This document shows positions 1 to 6,149 of a stretch of DNA of 10,544 nucleotides, piece after piece; within the stretch, counting starts at the first letter, position 1; each line of letters begins with the position of its first letter. The position numbers were made by a program, and so were the translations under genes. The notes under the pieces were generated by a model. That model was given only the letters and a program-made list of their open reading frames with translations. It did not search any database and was not told the DNA's origin. The stretch comes from Elusimicrobia bacterium CG08_land_8_20_14_0_20_59_10. GTDB lineage: Bacteria; Elusimicrobiota; Elusimicrobia; Elusimicrobiales; UBA9959. The stretch covers positions 219-10,762 of the forward strand of contig PEXO01000147.1 of assembly GCA_002779045.1 (NCBI GenBank), given 5' to 3'.

Positions 1-447
1 AATAACCCCCGCGCCTGCGTTCAGCAGCTGCCAGGTACCCCAGCCGAAAGACAGGGTTTTCTGCACCGCGCCTCCGCCGTAGTCGCGCGATAGCCCCCCC
101 GCATAGAAGGTCCCCTTCCCGCCGTAGCCCCTGCGCGGTATCAGCGCCCACGCGCCGAAGGAGGAAAATTCCGCGGGGCCCTGCGTGGTCCTCTCGGAAG
201 ACAGGAAATGCGCCCCTGTTTCGAACCTGGCCAGGCCGCCCGGCAGGGCCGGGTTGGAATAGAAGGAAAGCGGGTCCTGCAGCGCGGCGGCCTGGCCGCC
301 GAAACCGAGCTGCCGCGCGCCCGCCGGGATATCCTCAAAAACCGCGAAAGAAGGGGTGGAAAAAGAAAGCAGCAGAATAACCGCGGAGACGCAGAGTGGA
401 GCGAAGCGACACAATCCAACCGCAGCTACAAGAACGCAGAGAAACAC
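1..447 (-). CDS. Outer-membrane beta-barrel-like protein (PorV/UPF0164-like), 3' end beyond window
   Basis: This is a partial gene: 149 codons are visible from the GTG at 445-447, and the frame is still open at base 1. A hydrophobic segment ending S-T-P-S-F-A looks like a signal peptide cleaved before V-F-E-D. The mature start follows the pattern G-A-R-Q-L-G-F-G-G-Q-A-A-A-L-Q-D-P and then Y-S-N-P-A-L. This matches the 'GARxLGMGGA...D..A.YWNPA' opening of PorV/UPF0164/FadL-like outer-membrane barrels. The rest is Gly- and aromatic-rich, as in alternating beta strands. The start is uncertain: GTG at 447, TTG at 468 and TTG at 414 are all in frame, and the best purine-rich ribosome site (GCGGAG near 463-468) favours 447 only weakly. 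The N-terminus and most of the signal peptide are encoded by the dispersed repeat at 380-530. The family call is from motif recall; the barrel itself is inferred. Confidence 0.7.
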   Translation of the reverse strand, partial: MFLCVLVAAVGLCRFAPLCVSAVILLLSFSTPSFAVFEDIPAGARQLGFGGQAAALQDPLSFYSNPALPGGLARFETGAHFLSSERTTQGPAEFSSFGAWALIPRRGYGGKGTFYAGGLSRDYGGGAVQKTLSFGWGTWQLLNAGAGVI

Positions 448-530
448 GGACGAGAAAACTCCGCGCAACTCCGCGGCCTCCGCGACCTGTTCTAAACTTT
501 GAATTGTGTCGCTTCGCTCCACCCTGCGGT
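380..530. repeat. Dispersed palindromic repeat, family A, copy 1 (~151 bp)
   Basis: The element begins ACCGCGGAGACGCAGAG and ends CTCCACCCTGCGGT, so its ends are roughly inverted (ACCGCAG-type). It contains a perfect 20-base inverted repeat, 396-415 against 503-522, separated by 87 bases. A second copy in the same orientation lies at 3385-3534. The two share the ends, the internal CGCAGAGAAAC block and the CTCCGCGACCTGTT and TTGAATTGTG blocks, but differ by insertions. It encodes no protein of its own. It fills the gap between the stop of the diguanylate cyclase gene and the barrel gene, and runs into the latter's coding frame. 'ACCGCAGAG-CGCAGAG' repeats are common in environmental bacterial genomes; I do not know the mechanism that spreads them. 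Confidence 0.8.
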
Positions 531-547
531 GAGGGGCTCCCTTTCTT

Positions 548-2080
548 CTAGCTATTCCCATCTGTGTTTCCTCCGGCGGCCGCCTTTTCCTTTTCTTTTT
601 CCACCGCCACGTCCGAGTAAAGGGCAATGCTGCCGCGCCCGTGCGACTTTACCCAGTAAAGGGCGTCGTCCGCCCTTTCCAGCAGCCCCTCCACCCCGGA
701 GGCGTCCTGCGGGAAAGTGGAGATGCCGATGCTGAGCGTTACCTTCAGCTCCCTCGTCTTCGAAAAAGGCACGGCTATGCGCAGTTCGGAGATCTCCTCG
801 CAAAGGCGCTGCGCCAGCCGCGCCGCCTCGGCGCCGGCGGCCTGCGGCAGAAGTATGACCATCTCGTCTCCGCCGTAGCGGCACGGGAAGTCTATCTTGC
901 GCAGGTTGGAAAGGATCACGCGCCCTATCTCCTTGAGCACCACGTCGCCTATCTGGTGGCCGTAGGTATCGTTGATCTCCTTGAAATAATCCACGTCGGC
1001 CCAGATCAGGGCCAGCGGCTGCTTGAAACGTTCCGCGCGGTAGAATTCCTCCTGGAAACGCTGGTTGAAATACCGGCGCAGCGGCAGCTTCGTAAGCTCG
1101 TCGTAAAGCGAGAGCTCCTCCACCTTGTCGAACAGGCGGGAATTATCCACCGCCAGCGCTATCTGCCCGCCGAACGATTTAAGCATCGCCAGCTCGGCCG
1201 GCTCTATACGCTGCTGGCTCAGCAGATTGTCCACGATGAGCAGGCCTATCGTCACCCCCTGCACCGCAAGCGGCACGTACAGCACGCAGTCCTTGTAGCG
1301 CTCCATGAACGCCCCGGTGCTGCGGCCGAGCACGATATCCGCGAAGCGGTGGGCGCCGGCCTCCAGCGGGATCTCCTCGTAGGAGATGCTCTTTATCTGC
1401 CCCTGTATGTCGGCGGAAAGCTCGCCTTTAAGCTTGCGGTTGCCTTCTTCTATCAGGTACAGGCGCACCCTGTCGAAACCGAAATAGGTCTGTATGCCGG
1501 CCAGGATATGGCGGAAGCTGTCGCGCGCGCGCAGGGCGGTGGCAAAGACCTCCGTAAGCTCGGTTATGGCCGAGACGGTCTTCTCCTGGCGGCGCGCCAG
1601 CGAAAAGAATTCCTCTTTGTAATAGTCCTTGAAATAGGAACGCAGCCAGGCCCCGGCTTTGGAGGCTTCCGCGGCGGAAAAACGGCGCTTGCGCGGCGAA
1701 CGTTCCAGCCGGACCAACCCGGTGCGCGCCACGGCGTTCCTGCCTCCGGAGGGGTCGAAGAAATCGAGCTTGAACGGGAAATAGAAGAAGCGCCCGGCCG
1801 CGGAGGAGGCCGCGCAGGACTGCCTGGTCTTTATGGCCGCGGCCGCCGACGAACCCGACAGCGGGCGCAGGTTCTCCTCGTGCTCAAAAGACGCGCCAAA
1901 GGCGTGGCGCAGCCTCAGACAGAGCAGTTCCGTCTTCTCGTCGTACTCGTAAAAAGAAGCCCCGTCCAGCGCGAACTGCTGCGAAACGGCCTCAAGGGCC
2001 GCCTGTATGAAAGAGTAACGCCCATCGTAAAAGACCTGTTCGGAAGCGGTTCCGTAAAGATTTTTAGGGTTCTTTTTCAT
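548..2080 (-). CDS. Diguanylate cyclase with GAF sensor domain (GGDEF)
   Basis: This soluble protein probably makes cyclic di-GMP from two GTP. Numbered from the ATG at 2080, it has 510 residues. About residues 20-155 resemble a divergent GAF-like sensory module. A clearer GAF domain spans about 170-315 (R-V-R-L-Y-L-I, then Y-V-P-L-A-V-Q-G-V-T-I-G-L-L-I-V-D-N). A linker leads to the GGDEF domain at about 325-490, which opens with L-Y-D-E-L-T-K-L-P-L-R-R. The active loop is R-Y-G-G-D-E-M (G-G-D-E at 403-406), and an R-K-I-D inhibitory I-site lies five residues upstream (394-397). The enzyme therefore looks active and product-inhibited. There is no membrane segment. An ATG ten codons upstream (2110) is possible, but GGAG just before the 2080 ATG favours the shorter form. 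A charged C-terminal tail (E-K-E-K-E-K) follows the domain. It lies 91 bases downstream of the solute-binding-protein gene. Confidence 0.93.
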   Translation of the reverse strand: MKKNPKNLYGTASEQVFYDGRYSFIQAALEAVSQQFALDGASFYEYDEKTELLCLRLRHAFGASFEHEENLRPLSGSSAAAAIKTRQSCAASSAAGRFFYFPFKLDFFDPSGGRNAVARTGLVRLERSPRKRRFSAAEASKAGAWLRSYFKDYYKEEFFSLARRQEKTVSAITELTEVFATALRARDSFRHILAGIQTYFGFDRVRLYLIEEGNRKLKGELSADIQGQIKSISYEEIPLEAGAHRFADIVLGRSTGAFMERYKDCVLYVPLAVQGVTIGLLIVDNLLSQQRIEPAELAMLKSFGGQIALAVDNSRLFDKVEELSLYDELTKLPLRRYFNQRFQEEFYRAERFKQPLALIWADVDYFKEINDTYGHQIGDVVLKEIGRVILSNLRKIDFPCRYGGDEMVILLPQAAGAEAARLAQRLCEEISELRIAVPFSKTRELKVTLSIGISTFPQDASGVEGLLERADDALYWVKSHGRGSIALYSDVAVEKEKEKAAAGGNTDGNS

Positions 2081-2110
2081 GCGCTCCGTCTCTTCCGCTC
2101 TCCCAGGCAT

Positions 2111-2204
2111 AGGTAACTAGGTAATCAGGCGACTGGGCGACCCGGCCATTAGGCTCTTAGTTTTTTCCATTGCCATGTTGCCTGATTACCTTGTCGCCTA
2201 ACTA
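2111..2204. repeat. Palindromic intergenic repeat, family B
   Basis: A perfect 12-base inverted repeat, AGGTAATCAGGC (2119-2130) against GCCTGATTACCT (2180-2191), is flanked by related blocks: GGTAACTAG at the left and CGCCTAACTAG at the right, with GGCGAC-type words on both sides. The arms enclose about 49 bases. It fills the gap between the solute-binding-protein gene and the cyclase gene, and its right edge supplies the TAG stop codon of the former (2202-2204). There is no T-run, so I call it a dispersed repeat and not a terminator. Confidence 0.65.
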
Positions 2205-3467
2205 GTACAGCGACAGCAGGTAATCCGCCTCGCCCTGCGCCATTATGAGCTCCCTGTTCAGGTCCTCCCGCGCATAATCCTTCCTGGCTATTTTGAGCGA
2301 CAGGTTCCAGAGAGCCCGTTCCAAAAGCAGTTCGGCGGTGGGATAGACCATGATGTTCGGCATCAGCTCCGGAGCCGAAAAAATACGCCTGTAAACCCCC
2401 GAGTCGCGTTCCTCCTGCAGGCGCTGTTCAAAGGCCGGCTTCAGGCAGGGGAAGACGCCGAAGCTTTCCGTAAAAGCCTCCATGTTGGGCGGCTCCATCA
2501 CCCAGGATACGAAAGCGGCCGCGCCATCGGGATCGCTGGAAGAAGCGGACACCGCCAGGTTGTAGACCAGCGCGAACCCGCTCCCCGGGGAACCGGGATA
2601 GGGAAGCATCCTGAACCCGGCCCGGCCCGGCAGCTTGCGGGAGGAAATTATGAAAGCGCACTCTTCCGGGGGACGCGGCCCGTGCTCGAAACGGTCCGGG
2701 CTGAACAGCTCTATCTTGCCGCTTACGGCCAGTTCAAGCCAGTCCTCAATGCCGCCGGCGGTCTCGTCGCGTGTAAAAGTAGCGCGGTTGAAATCGTCCG
2801 AAAAAAGACCGCCGCGGCGGCCCCACATCCGCGGCAGCACGTCGGAAACGGAAACGGAACCGGAGGAACCGGGACAGGAGAGGGCGCGGAAATTGCGGCG
2901 CCGCCCCCCGGAAGACAGTTTGTCGAGCGAAGCGCGGAAGCCCTCCCACGACGCCAGCTCTTTGGCGGGGTCCGCGCAGATCCCCCTGAGCGCCTGCATC
3001 CTGCAGAAAAGCGCCGGGGCTTCTATCCACCACGGCGCCGAGAATGCGCGCGCCTCATCGTGACGGCACAGCTCTTTGAGGATAAACCCGGGGTAGCGCC
3101 TGCGCACCAGCGGCTCCACCCTGCCGGACAGGTCGGAAAGAAGGCCGAGCCTGGAAAAGAGTTCCGTCCAGTTCTGGGGTATCTCTATGATGTCGGCGAG
3201 CGGATTCCTCCTGGGGTCGCGCAGATGGGCGAAAAGGCTCTCCCACATGCTTTTGCGGCTCTTAACCAGGAACTCCGTTTCCGTATCGGGGAAAGCTAAA
3301 GAGAACCTGGCCAGCATGCTCTTAAAAGCCAGGTGCTTGCGCGGATCGTAATCCGAAAGGAGCCAGATGTTCATTCTTATGTTCACCGCAGAGGCGCAGA
3401 GAGCGCAGAGAAACAGGAGAAGCAACGAATTATGCGGCGGTTTTTTTGTTGCGACACAGCAACACAT
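2202..3467 (-). CDS. Extracellular solute-binding protein homologue (ABC family 1-like)
   Basis: It resembles the sugar-binding proteins of ABC importers. Counted from the internal ATG at 3374 (390 residues), the first strand is M-N-I-W-L-L-S-D-Y-D-P. It is followed by A-D-I-I-E-I-P-Q-N-W-T near 60-70 and G-L-L-S-D-L, the usual 'PDVvei...GlL.dL' pattern. F-S-A-P-W-W-I-E-A-P-A-L-F near 111-123 matches the 'PWW.d...l.YR' hinge segment, and the C-terminal S-F-G-V-F-P-C-L-K-P is also typical. Without extension the protein has no signal peptide. The ATG at 3467, behind a GGAG site at good spacing, adds 31 residues: K-K, a Leu-rich core, and A-S-A as a possible cleavage site. All of this is encoded by the repeat at 3385-3534, so the choice of start decides whether it is exported. 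An ATG at 3554 is also in frame. No permease or ATPase genes are visible. The ligand is unknown. Confidence 0.75.
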   Translation of the reverse strand: MCCCVATKKPPHNSLLLLFLCALCASAVNIRMNIWLLSDYDPRKHLAFKSMLARFSLAFPDTETEFLVKSRKSMWESLFAHLRDPRRNPLADIIEIPQNWTELFSRLGLLSDLSGRVEPLVRRRYPGFILKELCRHDEARAFSAPWWIEAPALFCRMQALRGICADPAKELASWEGFRASLDKLSSGGRRRNFRALSCPGSSGSVSVSDVLPRMWGRRGGLFSDDFNRATFTRDETAGGIEDWLELAVSGKIELFSPDRFEHGPRPPEECAFIISSRKLPGRAGFRMLPYPGSPGSGFALVYNLAVSASSSDPDGAAAFVSWVMEPPNMEAFTESFGVFPCLKPAFEQRLQEERDSGVYRRIFSAPELMPNIMVYPTAELLLERALWNLSLKIARKDYAREDLNRELIMAQGEADYLLSLY

Positions 3468-3534
3468 TCTTCTCCGCGTACTCCGCGACCTGTTGGAAAC
3501 AGTTGAATTGTGCCGCTTCGCTCCACCCTGCGGT
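3385..3534. repeat. Dispersed palindromic repeat, family A, copy 2 (~150 bp)
   Basis: This is the second copy of the element at 380-530, in the same orientation and of almost the same length. It starts ACCGCAGAGGCGCAGAG and ends CTCCACCCTGCGGT. Its 20-base inner arms are less well preserved than in copy 1 (TGTGCCGC for TGTGTCGC), and it carries a private insert around 3428-3455 with a run of seven T. It occupies most of the gap between tsaD and the solute-binding-protein gene. Read on the minus strand it gives an open frame with a GGAG-ATG start at 3467 and L-C-A-L-C-A-S-A-V, directly in frame with the downstream gene. Confidence 0.8.
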
Positions 3535-3567
3535 AAATTATCCCCATATACCAATACTAATTTCTTT

Positions 3568-4611
3568 CTATTTCCAGCCGGGCACAGCCAGTTCCGGCGC
3601 CACCTTAAGGCTGTTGCTGTACCTGCCCGCCTTCAGCCTGCGCATGGCGCAGAGAGCTATCATAGCGGCATTATCGGAGCAGTAACGCTTTTGGGCAAAC
3701 CTCGTCTCGAACCCTTCCAGCGCGCTGAAAGCGGCGCGCAACGCCCCGTTGGCCGAAACCCCGCCGCCTACGGCTATACGCCGCAGCCCCAGAGAGCGGG
3801 CGGCGTCCGCCGTCTTTTTCACCAGCGTTTCCACCACTGCTTCCTGGAATGACCGGCAGACCAGGGCCTCCTCTCCCGCAGGCAGCCGCCGCCGGCCGCG
3901 GTAAAACTCCCGCCCCAGCCTTTTAGCCAGGTAATAGCTTACGGCCGTCTTGAGGCCGCTGAAGGAAAAATCCCTGGTGCCTTCCATGAACGGTCTCGGG
4001 AAAACGGGCCCCTTCCCGCGGGCTGCGGCGGCCCGCTTCTCTATCTCCGGCCCGCCGGGATAGGGAAGTCCGAGCAGCCTGGCCACCTTGTCGAAAGCCT
4101 CGCCCGCGGCGTCGTCGCGCGTGCGGCCCAGCACCTTGTAATCGCCGTACCCCCGCGCATGCCAGAGCTCGGTGTGCCCTCCGGAAACTATCAGCACGGC
4201 CAGCGGGAACACCAGCGGCCGCACAGCACGCCCGTTCTCGAATTCACAGGCCAGCAGATGGCCTTCCAGGTGGTTCACGCCTATAAGCGGCGCGCCGGCC
4301 AGTTCCGCCGCGGCCTCGGCGGCGACACGGCCTACCATAAGCGCCCCCGGCAGCCCGGGCCCGCGCGAAAAAGCCACGGCGTCCACCGCGCCCCGCGCGA
4401 GCGGGAGCTTCAGCTTCGCGGCGCCCGCGGCGCCGGAAAAAACGAAAGGCATTTTTTCAAGATGCGCGCGGCTGGCCAGCTCCGGCACCACCCCGTTGTA
4501 CCTGCGGTGAAGGGCTATCTGTGAAAAAACGGCGTTGGAACGCAGCACGCCGTTCTCCAGAACGGCGGCGGAAGTCTCGTCGCAGGTGGTCTCAAAAGCC
4601 AGAATTTTCAT
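3568..4611 (-). CDS. tsaD: tRNA N6-adenosine threonylcarbamoyltransferase
   Basis: TsaD transfers the threonylcarbamoyl group from TC-AMP to A37 of ANN-decoding tRNAs, together with TsaB and TsaE, in the cytoplasm. The protein has 347 residues, normal for the family. It opens with I-L-A-F-E-T-T-C-D-E-T-S, the ASKHA phosphate-1 loop. The metal ligands H114 and H118 lie in N-H-L-E-G-H. Further landmarks are S-G-G-H-T-E-L (143-149), D-D-A-A-G-E-A-F-D-K (166-175), S-F-S-G-L-K-T-A (216-223), G-G-V-S-A-N (283-288), and D313 in Y-C-S-D-N-A-A-M, the third metal ligand. All key residues are present, so it should be active. There is no Shine-Dalgarno sequence before the ATG; the upstream bases belong to the repeat at 4613-4700. 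Neither tsaB nor tsaE is in the window. Confidence 0.98.
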   Translation of the reverse strand: MKILAFETTCDETSAAVLENGVLRSNAVFSQIALHRRYNGVVPELASRAHLEKMPFVFSGAAGAAKLKLPLARGAVDAVAFSRGPGLPGALMVGRVAAEAAAELAGAPLIGVNHLEGHLLACEFENGRAVRPLVFPLAVLIVSGGHTELWHARGYGDYKVLGRTRDDAAGEAFDKVARLLGLPYPGGPEIEKRAAAARGKGPVFPRPFMEGTRDFSFSGLKTAVSYYLAKRLGREFYRGRRRLPAGEEALVCRSFQEAVVETLVKKTADAARSLGLRRIAVGGGVSANGALRAAFSALEGFETRFAQKRYCSDNAAMIALCAMRRLKAGRYSNSLKVAPELAVPGWK

Positions 4612-4612
4612 C

Positions 4613-4700
4613 AGAATCGGGAATCAAGAATCGGGAATCCAAGGTATTGGGGAACTATTCAGTTCCCTAATTCCGGGATCCCCGATCCACGATCCTCGCT
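4613..4700. repeat. Palindromic intergenic repeat, family C (GAATCGGGAATC type)
   Basis: Two direct copies of AGAATCGGGAATC (4613-4625 and 4627-4639) form one side of an imperfect palindrome. The other side, about 4674-4699, contains GGGATCCCCGATCC and GATCC words that pair with it. In the centre is a perfect 7-base hairpin, GGGAACT-ATTC-AGTTCCC (4650-4667). The element fills nearly the whole gap between the S41 protease gene and tsaD and ends one base before the tsaD start codon. Translated, it gives the N-Q-E-S-G-I and H-D-P-R-S-P style peptides often seen in spurious ORFs of environmental genomes, which marks it as a widespread repeat type. A terminator role is not supported, because no T-run follows. 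Confidence 0.7.
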
Positions 4701-4707
4701 CTCCCCA

Positions 4708-6081
4708 TTATTTCCCCGGTCTTAGATTCCCCAGCACTTCGCGCGCGTGCAGCAGTTCCACGGCCCGTTCCAGCACCTCGTCGCGTACGCCTTCTTCCTT
4801 TTTTTCATCCGCTTCTTTGATAATGACGGCGTCCAGGCGCTTCGGAGGAAGAACCGCATCCTTTTTTGGGTCCGCGGTTTTCCCCGCCGGTTTCCCCGCC
4901 TTTTCCTCTTTGCCCGGGTAATAGAGCTCCTCGCCCTGCTGCAGCAGCTTCTTCTCGGTCTCCACGGGCACCTTTACAGTGATATCCGGGGTAATGCCGC
5001 CGGTCTCGTTCTTGGCGTCATGCTGTATGGACTTTCCGTTCGGCGTATAATACTTGGCAATGGTAAGGCGCAGGGCCGACTTGTCCGAAAGCGGTATCAT
5101 TGACTGCACACTGGCCTTGCCGAACGTGCGCTCCCCTATGATAACAGCCCGCTTATTATCCTGCATGGCGCCCGCAACTATCTCGCTGGCGGAGGCCGAA
5201 TAGCGGTTTACCAGTATAACCAGCGGCAGGGAATCAAAAGGCGCGGAAGCACTGGCCTTGAATTCCTGGTAGTTCTCCGCTTTACGGCCCTTGGTATAAA
5301 CTATCATCTTGTTCGAGCTGAGGAAGAACTTGGAAACGTCCACCGCCGCGGAAAGCAGTCCGCCCGGATTATAGCGCAGGTCTATCACCAGCGTCTCCAT
5401 GCCTTTGCCTTTGAGTTCTTCCATGGCCTTTGAAAAATTCTCCGTCACGTGCCCGGTAAACTCTATCAGCTTGATGTAGCCTATCTTCCCGTCGAGCATC
5501 TCGTACCTGAGATTCTCGGTTTTTATGAGTTCGCGTATGATAGTGATATCTCTCGTGGTCCACTCCCCGCCCTTCTCCTCCGGCGCGCGGGCGATAGTTA
5601 TCTTAACCTGCGTTCCCGGAGTGCCGCGAAGTTTTTTTACGGCCATGTCAATCAGGATGCCCCTGGTTGATTCCCCCTCGATCTTAATTATCCTGTCCCC
5701 GGGGAGCATCTCCGCGCGGAACGCCGGAGTATTTGGCAGCGGCGTCACCACCGTAAGCCAGCCGTCGCGCATATCCACGCGTATGCCAATGCCTCCGAAT
5801 TCGCCTTCGGTATCGCTTTTAACGCGCGCATAGATATCCGGCTCCATGAACTGGGAATAATCGTCCAGTTCCGCGACCATCCCCCTGGCCGCGCCGTACA
5901 CCAGCTTCTGCGGCTCTATGGCCTCCACATAACTTTCCTTTATCAGCTCCAGCACGTCCACTATTATCTTGAGATGCTGGTAGGTCTTGTCTATCGCAAA
6001 ATTCACGTAGGGGAAAACAGCGCCTATAATGAGGGCCGAAAGGGTTACAATGGCAAGTTTCTTCGCTTTCTTTATCGGCAT
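4708..6081 (-). CDS. S41 family carboxy-terminal processing protease
   Basis: This is a 457-residue CtpA/Prc-type serine protease that cleaves near the C-termini of envelope proteins. The N-terminal K-K-A-K-K followed by a hydrophobic stretch (about 9-28) looks like a signal anchor or signal peptide. The N-terminal helical region includes the S-Y-V-E and D-D-Y-S-Q-F-M family marks. A PDZ domain spans about 93-185 (G-G-I-G-I near 96-100, L-P-G-D-R-I-I-K-I at 126-134). The protease core carries L-R-Y-N-P-G-G-L-L (235-243). The catalytic pair is S297 in S-A-S-A-S-E and K322 in G-E-R-T-F-G-K, 25 residues apart as in known C-terminal proteases. The last ~70 residues are Lys/Glu/Pro-rich and probably form a disordered tail with a short helix. 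A strong AAGGAG site precedes the ATG. It follows the EnvC-like gene by 68 bases, an arrangement seen in many bacteria (envC-ctpA). Confidence 0.96.
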   Translation of the reverse strand: MPIKKAKKLAIVTLSALIIGAVFPYVNFAIDKTYQHLKIIVDVLELIKESYVEAIEPQKLVYGAARGMVAELDDYSQFMEPDIYARVKSDTEGEFGGIGIRVDMRDGWLTVVTPLPNTPAFRAEMLPGDRIIKIEGESTRGILIDMAVKKLRGTPGTQVKITIARAPEEKGGEWTTRDITIIRELIKTENLRYEMLDGKIGYIKLIEFTGHVTENFSKAMEELKGKGMETLVIDLRYNPGGLLSAAVDVSKFFLSSNKMIVYTKGRKAENYQEFKASASAPFDSLPLVILVNRYSASASEIVAGAMQDNKRAVIIGERTFGKASVQSMIPLSDKSALRLTIAKYYTPNGKSIQHDAKNETGGITPDITVKVPVETEKKLLQQGEELYYPGKEEKAGKPAGKTADPKKDAVLPPKRLDAVIIKEADEKKEEGVRDEVLERAVELLHAREVLGNLRPGK

Positions 6082-6094
6082 ACAACTCCTTAGC

Positions 6095-6121
6095 CCGGAT
6101 CCCTTTGAAACGGGAATCCGG
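6095..6121. repeat. Hairpin between the EnvC-like gene and the S41 gene
   Basis: CCGGATCCC (6095-6103) pairs with GGGAATCCGG (6112-6121) with one bulged base, around a short loop. It lies in the 68-base gap, just upstream of the S41 ribosome binding site. In a minus-strand transcript it would form a GC-rich stem with no T-run after it, so RNA processing or stabilisation, or a small repeat, is likelier than termination. Its GGGAATCC word resembles the family C repeat at 4613-4700. Confidence 0.5.
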
Positions 6122-6149
6122 TTATATTCGCGTATTTGTCAATTATATA

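Noticed and set aside
380..530. CRISPR array or tandem repeat
   Set aside because: Similar words recur (CGCAGAG, CTCCGCG), but there are no regular unit-spacer-unit intervals. The layout is an imperfect palindrome shared with 3385-3534.
641..2116. Long plus-strand open frame of 491 codons
   Set aside because: It is the antisense shadow of the diguanylate cyclase gene, in high-GC DNA where antisense frames stay open. It shows no recognisable motif and is Arg/Gln/Leu-rich.
4650..4667. Intrinsic terminator for the S41 gene
   Set aside because: The 7-base stem has no T-run after it on the minus strand and is the centre of a larger palindromic repeat.
6121..6142. Promoter for the S41 gene: TTGACA (6137-6142) and TATAAC (6121-6126) on the minus strand
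   Set aside because: The two boxes are only 10 bases apart, too close for a sigma-70-type promoter, and no other -10 box lies at 16-18 bases.
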